12,787 nt of DNA from UBA1268 sp002694955 (lineage in GTDB: Bacteria; Planctomycetota; Planctomycetia; Pirellulales; UBA1268), in contig JALCBP010000072.1 in assembly GCA_028066355.1 (NCBI GenBank), forward strand, positions 1 to 12,787, read 5' to 3'. Within the stretch, counting starts at the first letter, position 1, and each line of letters opens with the position of its first letter. Under the pieces are notes generated by a model. It did no database searches, was not told the origin of the DNA, and saw only the letters and a program-made list of their open reading frames with translations. Below are positions 1 through 6,686 of this stretch, piece by piece. The translations under genes were made by a program, and so were the position numbers.

Positions 1-1397
1 GTTTGTGCAATATTTTCTTGCTCAAACCGATTTCCAGAGAATTCTCTTGAACTTATTTTCGACGAGTAATCATACAGTTCTTCTGAGAGTACTTTGCGAG
101 TTTGCCAGTCAATCCATCGCGTATATCGTTTTGATGAGGTGCGAATTGAATAGCCCATCACTTCTGGCGTTGTGCTTTCCCAGGGTCTATTGAATTGACT
201 AAGAACAGCATGTCGTCCACTCGCGGATGGGTCATTGAGAACATGGAGAAAACTCTTCCCGTCAAGATTGTCAGGTGGCTTTATTCCGGCGAGATCAGTT
301 AGTGTTGGATACAAATCAACAAGTTCCACAAGAGCATCTGTAACCACACCTTTTTGGGGTATCCATGGGGTTCGAATAAAAAGAGGAACACGTGTGTCGA
401 GTTCAAAGTTTGTTGCTTTGCACCAACGGTTTTGTTCACCAAGAGTGAAGCCGTGGTCGCCACAGAGAACGACAATTGTATTTCTGTCGAGATCAAGTTC
501 TTGTAGGGCATCAAGTAGCCGGCCTACTTGCTGATCGATGTAACTTACGCACGCATAGTAGCCATGACGTAGATGAAGCCGCTGTTCAGCATTTACATTC
601 TCGTCTTTAGCCACATCTTTGTAGCCGCCAAGTTCGCGATGTGTGTGGAGTGCGATGTTCGGCATGGATGTAATCGATGCTCGAATTTCTTTGGGAACGT
701 CGAATGATGCTGCATCATGCATGTCCCAGTATTTTTTTGGGGCACTGAAAGGAAGGTGCGGCTTAAAAAAACCAGTTGCAAGAAAGAATGGTTTTTTTTG
801 CTGTTTCAAAGTTGTGAGGGTTTTAATTGCAAGGCTGGCAAGCTGACCGTCCGGGTAGGCATTGTCTGGAACATCTGCCATCTCAGATGCAGATTGCTTT
901 TTCCCCTTTCCCTTATTTTCTGCCAAAACATAATTTGACCAACCTGGTTTTCTAAGGATTTCTGGTGAGGACCACGATACTGGATCGAGTTCACCTTCAT
1001 TGCCGCTAAAGATTTTTCCAAGGGCAAGTGTTGTATAGCCGTGTTGCTTGAAAAGTTGTGGTAGCGTGACGTGGTCGGGTTGAGTGTCACGAAATTTATT
1101 TCTGTTATGCCAAACTCGAGTGTGGTCAGGAAGAAGTCCTGTAAGAATTGACGTTCGGGAAGGTCCGCAGACTGCTTGTTGAACGTATGCATGATTGAAC
1201 TGCCGAGCCGTTTTGGCAAAGGTATCAATGCGTGGAGACTTCGCAATCGGATCACCGTAGCATCCCAATGCCGGGCGAAGGTCATCGATTGCAATAAACA
1301 GAACATTCGGACGTGAATCTTTCGCTGCTGCGAAAATTGCTGGTGTGAGCAAAGTTGTCACTGAGCACAATGCCAGAAATCGAAACATCTGCGTCAT
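1..1397 (-). CDS. Exported sulfatase, iduronate-2-sulfatase type (3' end outside window)
   Basis: Predicted to hydrolyse sulfate esters on glycans outside the cytoplasm. I translated the whole stretch: 465 codons without a stop, running off the window edge. The start at 1397 is the first ATG after an in-frame TAG, has a weak AGGG ribosome site 7 bases upstream, and begins a signal peptide (MTQMFRFLALCSVTTLL..., likely cleaved near residues 23-25). Sulfatase landmarks: metal-binding DD at 38-39 (AIDDLRP), the active-site motif CGPSR at 77-81 whose Cys77 should be converted to formylglycine, GDHGF at 313-317, and a C-terminal ELYD motif. This order matches the iduronate-2-sulfatase-like group, whose members are about 480-500 residues, so only a short tail is missing. 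It follows the GntR gene by 59 bp, probably in one operon. The substrate cannot be read from sequence; the neighbouring sialic-acid genes suggest a sulfated glycan. Family assignment is confident. Confidence 0.93.
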   Translation of the reverse strand, partial: MTQMFRFLALCSVTTLLTPAIFAAAKDSRPNVLFIAIDDLRPALGCYGDPIAKSPRIDTFAKTARQFNHAYVQQAVCGPSRTSILTGLLPDHTRVWHNRNKFRDTQPDHVTLPQLFKQHGYTTLALGKIFSGNEGELDPVSWSSPEILRKPGWSNYVLAENKGKGKKQSASEMADVPDNAYPDGQLASLAIKTLTTLKQQKKPFFLATGFFKPHLPFSAPKKYWDMHDAASFDVPKEIRASITSMPNIALHTHRELGGYKDVAKDENVNAEQRLHLRHGYYACVSYIDQQVGRLLDALQELDLDRNTIVVLCGDHGFTLGEQNRWCKATNFELDTRVPLFIRTPWIPQKGVVTDALVELVDLYPTLTDLAGIKPPDNLDGKSFLHVLNDPSASGRHAVLSQFNRPWESTTPEVMGYSIRTSSKRYTRWIDWQTRKVLSEELYDYSSKISSREFSGNRFEQENIAQ

Positions 1398-1456
1398 CAA
1401 ATTGCCCTACAGTTCTTGAGGAAAATGGCATGCCCCAGGAAAGTGAATAGAGTTTT

Positions 1457-2003
1457 TCACTTGAGATTTCTGAGAATCTGTTTGCGTCCACGCTGAATTT
1501 GTTTGCTCATCAATTCTCTCGCACGACGACTATCTCGCTGACGGAGTGCCTCTATCAGTCGGCTTTTCCCTTCGCAGGTATACTTTGCAACTTCTGCCGT
1601 CAGCAGGTGTGGCTTGCTGCGTTGTGTATCAAAGATTTCANNNNNNNNNNNNNNNNNNNNNNNNNNNNNNNNNNNNNNNNNNNNNNNNNNNNNNNNNNNN
1701 NNNNNNNNNNNNNNNNNNNNNNNNNNNNNNNNNNNNNNNNGCAGCACAACTTTCTAACGCATCACGCAGAACGTATAGGTCGTTCAGTTGCTGCCCATCG
1801 GCCTGTCGGACAAATGCACCAGAACCTGGTACATGTTCCACAAGACCCTCGGTCGCAAGTCGGTTAATTGCTTCGCGAACCGGAATAACGCTAACGCCAA
1901 TTTCAGTTGCCAGCACGCGATTAACCAGTTGCTCTCCTGGTACGAACGTGCCATTTGAAAGTTTGCCCCGAATATGTTTGTAAGCTTGCTCTGCTAAGGA
2001 CAT
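1457..2003 (-). CDS. GntR-family regulator with FCD effector domain, interrupted by an assembly gap
   Basis: Transcription factor, probably controlling the adjacent sialic-acid genes. The N-terminal part (residues 1-66 from the start at 2003) is a winged helix-turn-helix of GntR type, with the tell-tale PVREAINRLATEGLVEHVPG stretch followed by SGAFV. From about residue 72 (QLNDLYVLRDALES) begins an all-helical FCD ligand domain. The middle is lost in the 100-N run, and the end (EALRQRDSRRARELMSKQI, stop at 1457-1459) is the usual last part of FCD. The two halves lie in different frames across the Ns, as expected for a gap of unknown length, so this is not evidence of a frameshift. With 100 bases the protein would be only about 181 residues, against about 220-235 normally. 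The start at 2003 is preferred over the ATG at 2081 because a good promoter lies at 2053-2081. The usual C-terminal metal-binding histidines of FCD appear as Lys and Gln. Confidence 0.85.
1641..1740. other. Assembly gap (100 N) inside the GntR gene
   Basis: Exactly 100 undetermined bases, the conventional placeholder for a gap of unknown size. It removes part of the FCD domain of the regulator. Comparison with the usual length of FCD regulators suggests the real missing piece is about 200-260 bases, not 100. Confidence 0.97.
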
Positions 2004-2052
2004 CGTCGTTGTGGTAGCCTGAAGTAGCGATAAATTGCGTTTTGCACCACCT

Positions 2053-2081
2053 GTTATAGCATGGAATAACGGTGCACTCAA
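2053..2081 (-). promoter_or_regulatory. Predicted sigma70-type promoter of the GntR gene
   Basis: Reading leftward: -35 TTGAGT (2081-2076), a 17-bp spacer, -10 TATAAC (2058-2053). Transcription would begin near 2046, leaving a leader of roughly 43 bases before the ATG at 2003. The promoter is overlapped by inverted repeats TGCACC/GGTGCA (2043-2048 and 2071-2076) and GTTAT/ATAAC (2053-2057 and 2066-2070), which could allow autoregulation. Confidence 0.55.
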
Positions 2082-2088
2082 TTTAATT

Positions 2089-2116
2089 GGTAAACTGTAT
2101 GTAACGGGTAAGCTGT
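2089..2116. repeat. Direct repeat GGTAARCTGT, candidate regulator binding site
   Basis: GGTAAACTGT at 2089-2098 and GGTAAGCTGT at 2107-2116 agree at 9 of 10 bases with an 18-bp period. They sit immediately upstream of the -35 box of the GntR promoter. E. coli NanR, also a GntR/FCD regulator of sialic-acid genes, binds direct GGTATA repeats. The resemblance is suggestive only. Confidence 0.4.
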
Positions 2117-2227
2117 CTCATTGAACAGAAATGCTCTGCAGGGGAACCCTCTCGGCTCATGAGTGTGCCACAATTTTTAACGGCTGGTAACACAACGTGT
2201 TTCGGAAAAAGTAATTGTGAAGAGAGC

Positions 2228-2262
2228 TAGAAACTATTGTGTGTCTACCAGTTTAGAAACTG
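2228..2262. repeat. Repeated TAGAAACT and palindrome CAGTTTAGAAACTG upstream of the lyase
   Basis: TAGAAACT occurs at 2228-2235 and again at 2254-2261, 26 bp apart. The second copy is part of a perfect inverted repeat with 6-bp arms and a 2-bp centre at 2249-2262. The element lies 49-83 bp before the lyase start, a usual place for an operator. Confidence 0.4.
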
Positions 2263-2310
2263 CTACCGGAGCCACATTCAAAAGAGTGGCACAAGATATC
2301 CAAAGCCTTT

Positions 2311-3246
2311 ATGCAAAATAAAAATCTCAGCGGACTGATTGCAGCAACATGTACGCCACTTGATAAGAGTGGTGAACTTCATCTTGAAGTTGTGCCTTCT
2401 ATGGTTGATCACCTCATTGGCGTTGGTGTTCGGGGATTATATGTCTGTGGTAGTACCGGGGAAGGAATGTCACTTTCGTGTAATGAACGAATCGCACTTA
2501 CTCAAGCATTTGTTGAGGCGGTTGCTGGTCGCCTTCCAGTGATTAGCCAAGTTGGTCATAATAGTTTGCAGGAAGCACGCCGTCTTGCCAGAGAGGCACA
2601 ACGAGTGGGCGTCGATGCAATTTCAGCGACCTGTCCATCGTACTTCAAGATTTCTGACGTTGAGACGCTTACCGAATGTATGGCAGAAATTGCTGGTGAG
2701 GCACCTGAGTTGCCTTTCTATTATTATCACATACCGATGCTAACCGGTTCGGCCATTTACATGCCAGAATTTTTAATGCATGCGAGCAGATGTATTCCAA
2801 ATCTTGTAGGGATAAAGTACACCGATACAAAACTGCATGAGTTTCAGGAATGCCTTGAGTTAGACAACCGGCGGTTTGAGGCGGTCTGGGGCTGTGACGA
2901 AATGTTGTTGGGTGCCCTTGCCGTTGGTGCAGATGCGGCAATTGGAAGTACCTACAACGTGATGTCTTCACTTTATAGGCAACTCATTGATGCCTTTCAG
3001 AAAGGGGATATTGACCAAGCCCGACGTCTTCAGTCACAGAGTGTTGCAGCGATTCGTGTTATGGGGAAATACCAATTTCAGTCCGCATTAAAGGCTGTCC
3101 TTGGGATGTTTGGTTGTGATGTTGGTGGTTGCCGATTGCCACTGAAAAACCTCACCAAAGAAGAAGTAATCAACCTTCGGGCAGACCTCGAGGCTATCGG
3201 CTTTTTTGATTGGGCGCAGTCAGAAGTCTGTCCGACAGTGTGTTAA
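2311..3246 (+). CDS. nanA: N-acetylneuraminate lyase (sialic acid aldolase)
   Basis: Class I aldolase of the dihydrodipicolinate synthase/NAL family. It is expected to cleave N-acetylneuraminate into N-acetylmannosamine and pyruvate in the cytoplasm. At 311 residues it is of normal length. The visible landmarks are the carboxylate-binding GSTGE loop (47-51), FYYYHIPMLTG with the catalytic tyrosine Y139 just before HIP, and GIKYTDTK with the Schiff-base lysine K169. The GIKYTDT form and YHIP favour sialic-acid lyase over dihydrodipicolinate synthase. There is no signal peptide. No clear ribosome site precedes the ATG, which is not unusual in this phylum. The stop is 2 bp before the next gene, so the two are almost surely co-transcribed and perhaps translationally coupled. 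Exact sugar preference (Neu5Ac or another nonulosonate) is inferred. Confidence 0.93.
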   Translation: MQNKNLSGLIAATCTPLDKSGELHLEVVPSMVDHLIGVGVRGLYVCGSTGEGMSLSCNERIALTQAFVEAVAGRLPVISQVGHNSLQEARRLAREAQRVGVDAISATCPSYFKISDVETLTECMAEIAGEAPELPFYYYHIPMLTGSAIYMPEFLMHASRCIPNLVGIKYTDTKLHEFQECLELDNRRFEAVWGCDEMLLGALAVGADAAIGSTYNVMSSLYRQLIDAFQKGDIDQARRLQSQSVAAIRVMGKYQFQSALKAVLGMFGCDVGGCRLPLKNLTKEEVINLRADLEAIGFFDWAQSEVCPTVC

Positions 3247-3248
3247 CC

Positions 3249-5894
3249 ATGTTTGGCAGAGAATCTATGTTTTGCCATCGGGCTTGCAGTTTGTTTGGAA
3301 AGCAGAATAGAGTTGCTCGAGTCTGCATTGCGACAGTTCTCATTCTTGGTCTCTCGCAGCAAATGTCACTGGGAAGTGTCTCCCTTTCATGGAGTGAACT
3401 ACCCCAATTTCCAGACAGTGTCGGCGTTGCCGGGCCCTTTGTTGGTGTACATAACGATGCTCTGATTGTTGCCGGCGGTGCAAACTTCCAACCACCGGTA
3501 TGGCAGGCAGAGAAAGAATGGCACGACGAAATATTTGTCTTAGTGCGATCAGGCGATACTTATTTGTGGCAAGAAGCTGGAACGTTACCAAGACCAATCG
3601 CCTATGGCGCAGCGGTAACTACTAACGACGGTGTCGTTTGCATGGGAGGCAACGACTCAGAAACAACACTTGATCAGGTGTTTCTGATGCAGTGGGATCC
3701 TGCCCAGAAAAAGGTTCGTCTTGTTGACTATCCATCACTTCCAGAGCCGTGTGCCTTCGGGTCCGCAGTGGAGGTTGATCACGTGATTTATCTTGCAGGT
3801 GGCCAAACTGGTCAATCACTGACAACTGCAATGACAAACTTTTGGTCACTCGACTTATCAAAAAGGCATCAACCCGATGAGTTCGTGTGGGAAAGTCGGA
3901 CACCATGGCCCGGCCCGTCACGTGCATTCAATCTGACAGTTCAACAACACAATGGATTCAATCCGTGCGTTTATGTGATGAGTGGTCGTCGTCAGAAGGA
4001 TGCAAGCCCGGAGAGTATCGAGTTTCTTAAGGATGTCTGGGAGTACACGCCCGCGAGTGATACTTGGCGACGTCGCTCAGACTCTCCGCGCTGTGTCATG
4101 GCCGGTACTGCTCTCGGTAGTGGTCAAAGTCACATCCTAGTACTGGGTGGTGCTGATGGGTCACTTTTTTCTCAAGGGGATATTCTTCAGGATAATCACC
4201 CGGGGTTTCCCAAAGAAGCGTTGGCATATCACACGATTACAGACACCTGGACTACGGCTGGCGAGATTCCTGAAAACCATGTTACGACGATTGCGACACG
4301 CTGGGATGGCGAAATTATTATTCCAACGGGTGAGGTCCGTCCACGAGTGAGGACATCGCGTGTCTGGAAAGTTCAGGCAGTTTCAGGCCGACATGATTTT
4401 GGACTCATAAATTACACCGTTCTTTTTTTATATCTGTTCTCGATGGTTGCCGTTGGTGTTTATTTTACGCGAAAGAATCAGAATACTGACGATTACTTTC
4501 GGGGTGGGAAACATATTCCGTGGTGGGCTGCTGGATTGAGTATTTTCGCCACGATGCTCAGCTCATTAACATTCACGGGCATTCCATCAAAAGCATTTGC
4601 GCAGGACTGGGTGTATGCCTTGGCGAATTTTATGATCCCAGTTACGGCAGTTGTTGCTGTTTATGTTGCCATGCCATTTTTTCGGCATATTGATGCAACC
4701 AGTGCCTACGAATATCTTGAGAAACGTTTCAGTCGGCCGGTTCGTCTTTTTGGTAGTGCCAGTTTCATTTGTTTTCATGTTTTTCGAATGGCAATCGTTA
4801 TGTCGTTGACTGGACTGGCTCTTGCTGTTGCAACACCCCTTACCCCCATGCAGTCTGTATTACTGATGGGTGTTTTAAGTATTGTGTACTGTACGCTTGG
4901 TGGTATTGAGGCAGTCATCTGGACCGATACCATTCAGACATTTGTGCTGTTGGGCGGTGCGATTCTAGCTCTTGCGCTATTAATCAATGGTGTTGATGGA
5001 GGATTCCGTGGTTTTTTGTCCGTGGCACAAGATGCAGATAAATTTACTTTCGCAAACCTTCACTGGGATGTTGCCAGCAGTCAGATTGCCCTGTGGGTGA
5101 TTATCGTAGGAGCGTTTGGCCAGAATCTATCCTCATATACAGCAGACCAGGCGGTTGTTCAGCGGTATATGACAACGGCAACAAAAGAACTTGCAGCAAA
5201 GTCGATATGGACCAATGCCATCTTGAGTATTCCTGCTACCTTTTTGTTTTTTGCAATAGGAACAGCACTCTTTGCTTTCTATCAGACACATCCTGAAAAG
5301 TTGGATCCGACAATCACAACGGATCAGATTTTCCCACTGTTTATTTCCAGAGAGATGCCGCTTGGTATTGCTGGATTGATCGTTGCAGGGGTGTTTGCTG
5401 CTGCTCAATCAACGGTATCAACCAGCATGAACTCAACCGCAACGGCATTTGTTACAGACTTTCTGCGTCCATTTTCAGTTTGCCAGACTGAAAAAATGTA
5501 TCTATCAATTGCACGCTGGTCCACGTTTTTTATTGGTGTCCTCGGCACGCTGCTGGGTTTAATATTTGTTGACCCACAAATCAAATCTTTGTTTGATGCG
5601 TCAATAAAAATCATAGGTCTTTTTATGGGATTACTCGGCGGACTTTTCATCCTTGGTGCTACCTCGCGCCGGGCTACTGCATTCGGGGCGTTAGCTGGCG
5701 CACTTGTTGGAGCCATTGTGATGTTTTGTCTTTGGCAGTTCACAACAGTTAACGGCTATCTCTACACCATCAGCGGTATGCTTACATGTGTAGGAGTTGG
5801 TTTCCTGGTAAGCACTGTTACCGGACCTCAAGAAAAAGATCTTTGTGGCCTGACGATTTACACACTCGCTGAAGTGAACAGGCAATCCTCATAA
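3249..5894 (+). CDS. Fused kelch mutarotase (NanM-like) and sodium:solute symporter, probable sialic-acid transporter
   Basis: An 881-residue uninterrupted fusion. Residues 1-43 form a signal sequence or anchor (hydrophobic core VCIATVLILGLS). Residues about 45-380 are a six-bladed kelch propeller with repeated glycine pairs at 76-77, 133-134, 184-185, about 245, 300-301 and 360-361, resembling the N-acetylneuraminate mutarotase NanM/YjhT or its cyclically permuted relatives. Residues about 385-881 are a full-length sodium:solute symporter: first membrane segment 386-405, the family stretch GGIEAVIWTDTIQ (551-563), and AGVFAAAQSTVS, where A718, S721 and T722 align with the second sodium site. 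Such symporters start with an outside N-terminus, placing the kelch domain in the periplasm where it could supply the anomer the carrier takes. The ATG at 3249, 2 bp after the lyase stop, is chosen over an in-frame ATG at 3210 inside the lyase; ATG 3267 is also possible. Substrate assignment rests on context and the kelch family. Confidence 0.88.
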   Translation: MFGRESMFCHRACSLFGKQNRVARVCIATVLILGLSQQMSLGSVSLSWSELPQFPDSVGVAGPFVGVHNDALIVAGGANFQPPVWQAEKEWHDEIFVLVRSGDTYLWQEAGTLPRPIAYGAAVTTNDGVVCMGGNDSETTLDQVFLMQWDPAQKKVRLVDYPSLPEPCAFGSAVEVDHVIYLAGGQTGQSLTTAMTNFWSLDLSKRHQPDEFVWESRTPWPGPSRAFNLTVQQHNGFNPCVYVMSGRRQKDASPESIEFLKDVWEYTPASDTWRRRSDSPRCVMAGTALGSGQSHILVLGGADGSLFSQGDILQDNHPGFPKEALAYHTITDTWTTAGEIPENHVTTIATRWDGEIIIPTGEVRPRVRTSRVWKVQAVSGRHDFGLINYTVLFLYLFSMVAVGVYFTRKNQNTDDYFRGGKHIPWWAAGLSIFATMLSSLTFTGIPSKAFAQDWVYALANFMIPVTAVVAVYVAMPFFRHIDATSAYEYLEKRFSRPVRLFGSASFICFHVFRMAIVMSLTGLALAVATPLTPMQSVLLMGVLSIVYCTLGGIEAVIWTDTIQTFVLLGGAILALALLINGVDGGFRGFLSVAQDADKFTFANLHWDVASSQIALWVIIVGAFGQNLSSYTADQAVVQRYMTTATKELAAKSIWTNAILSIPATFLFFAIGTALFAFYQTHPEKLDPTITTDQIFPLFISREMPLGIAGLIVAGVFAAAQSTVSTSMNSTATAFVTDFLRPFSVCQTEKMYLSIARWSTFFIGVLGTLLGLIFVDPQIKSLFDASIKIIGLFMGLLGGLFILGATSRRATAFGALAGALVGAIVMFCLWQFTTVNGYLYTISGMLTCVGVGFLVSTVTGPQEKDLCGLTIYTLAEVNRQSS

Positions 5895-5918
5895 ACACGA
5901 TATTTTCAACGCCGTGTT
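5894..5918 (+). terminator. Weak hairpin after the symporter gene
   Basis: AACACG (5894-5899) and CGTGTT (5913-5918) form a 6-bp stem with a 13-base loop, beginning at the last base of the stop codon. No T-run follows, so termination is only possible. The rest of the 148-bp convergent intergenic space (5895-6042) has the second hairpin at 6015-6034 and nothing else I can identify. Confidence 0.25.
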
Positions 5919-6014
5919 AATGGGCCCAGACTGGTGAGGCTACTTTTGCAGCTTTTGAATTTCAAGCATACAACCTGAAATCTACAGAATCTTCTGTCAT
6001 CAGTCGGTTCAGTC

Positions 6015-6034
6015 AGCCGCCGAAGTCAGCGGCT
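6015..6034 (-). terminator. Hairpin after the lipoprotein gene
   Basis: AGCCGC (6015-6020) and GCGGCT (6029-6034) form a perfect GC-rich 6-bp stem with an 8-base loop. It lies 8 bp beyond the stop of the leftward lipoprotein gene, between convergent genes. There is no T-run on either side, so it may be a factor-dependent end or an mRNA-stabilising structure. Confidence 0.4.
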
Positions 6035-6042
6035 AGAGAACA

Positions 6043-6573
6043 CTATTTCTTGGATGAGCCAGAAAAGTCAGAGGACAGCTCAAAAACAATTTTATTTTCT
6101 CCGGTACTTACAGTGGCGGTGAGTCCGGACGTCTCTTCATCACCATATGCTTGAGGTGTCACATAGGTCGGCGTTGCTCGTTCCATCTCTTTTTCAACCT
6201 GTGCCATTTTGCGTTCGTAGTCCGGATCATCATCTTCTGGTTCTTTAAACTCTGGCCATTCTTCTTTACGAATCGTGACGACGTATTCACCGGGTACAAC
6301 GCCAGCGCCAGGAGTTGCACGAAATGTCGAAAGACCAAAGGTGCCGTCTGCACTTGTTTTCCCAGATCCGGCAAGACCAGATGAAGATGTTGGATGGAAA
6401 ACTACCGAGGCGCCATCGAGTGGTTCACCATCAAGCAGCACAGTGCCACTGACAGCAGATACTGCTGGGCCTTTTGTTCCACAGCCAACCACCGTGAATA
6501 GAAAAAGTATTCCAATAACAAAACTTATTTTGGAAACTGACAGAAGATGAAAATGTCGCACAAGAACTCTCAC
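6043..6573 (-). CDS. Small lipoprotein with carboxypeptidase-regulatory-like domain
   Basis: A 176-residue secreted lipoprotein of unknown role. It starts with a hydrophobic segment (ISFVIGILFLFTVVGC) ending in a lipobox with Cys31 as the lipidated residue. Residues about 38-105 (AVSGTVLLDGEPLDGASVVF, then DGTFGLST and VVPGEYVVTIRK) look like the transthyretin-like beta-sandwich called carboxypeptidase regulatory-like. A charged stretch (EPEDDDPDYERKMAQVEKEMER) follows, then a beta-rich end. Proteins like this commonly follow DUF1559 genes in planctomycetes, as here, 113 bp downstream on the same strand and after a hairpin. The start is uncertain: the codon at 6573 is GTG without a clear ribosome site, and another GTG four codons later is possible. 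The function is not known; a cell-surface or pseudopilus-associated role is only a guess from context. Confidence 0.82.
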   Translation of the reverse strand: MRVLVRHFHLLSVSKISFVIGILFLFTVVGCGTKGPAVSAVSGTVLLDGEPLDGASVVFHPTSSSGLAGSGKTSADGTFGLSTFRATPGAGVVPGEYVVTIRKEEWPEFKEPEDDDPDYERKMAQVEKEMERATPTYVTPQAYGDEETSGLTATVSTGENKIVFELSSDFSGSSKK

Positions 6574-6637
6574 TGAATCTAAAAATGAGTCGAGAAAAGT
6601 GAAATGAAAAGAACGAATAAGAAAAATTCTTTAGCCC

Positions 6638-6664
6638 TGCGGCGGGTTTTTACAGCCCGCCGCA
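6638..6664 (-). terminator. Strong hairpin between the DUF1559 and lipoprotein genes
   Basis: TGCGGCGGG (6638-6646) and CCCGCCGCA (6656-6664) form a perfect 9-bp stem, eight of the pairs G-C, with a 9-base loop. Read leftward it comes 22 bp after the DUF1559 stop. It is followed by AGGGCTAAAGAATTTTTC, in which the T-run is displaced by about 12 bases. It could be a terminator, a partial terminator setting the ratio of the two products, or a 3'-end stabiliser of the DUF1559 message. Confidence 0.6.
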
Positions 6665-6686
6665 GATGCCAAAGAAAACTAAAATC

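Larger units (their letters stand above)
2004..2310. promoter_or_regulatory. Divergent control region between GntR/sulfatase and lyase/transporter operons
   Basis: This 307-bp stretch has no credible gene and separates two divergent operons. It contains the leftward GntR promoter (2053-2081), a direct repeat GGTAARCTGT (2089-2098 and 2107-2116), a direct repeat TAGAAACT (2228-2235 and 2254-2261) whose second copy lies in the inverted repeat CAGTTT-AG-AAACTG (2249-2262), and a small hairpin GCCAC/GTGGC (2271-2275 and 2286-2290). These are candidate operators for the GntR protein. No convincing rightward -35/-10 pair could be picked. Confidence 0.6.

Noticed and set aside
806..1306. 166-codon leftward open frame
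   Set aside because: It is a shifted frame of the sulfatase. The true frame gives continuous sulfatase motifs (DDLRP, CGPSR, GDHGF) from 1397 to the window edge.
1499..1983. Rightward open frames spanning the N run
   Set aside because: They are antisense to the GntR gene, and their length comes from undetermined bases without stops.
2004..2081. Longer start of the GntR protein at 2081
   Set aside because: The added 26 residues are not family-like, and the segment coincides with a good promoter (2053-2081); the ATG at 2003 fits the domain.
3210..3248. Start of the fusion protein inside the lyase gene
   Set aside because: The extra 13 residues come from the lyase coding sequence in another frame; the ATG at 3249 gives a normal signal sequence and a 2-bp gene spacing.
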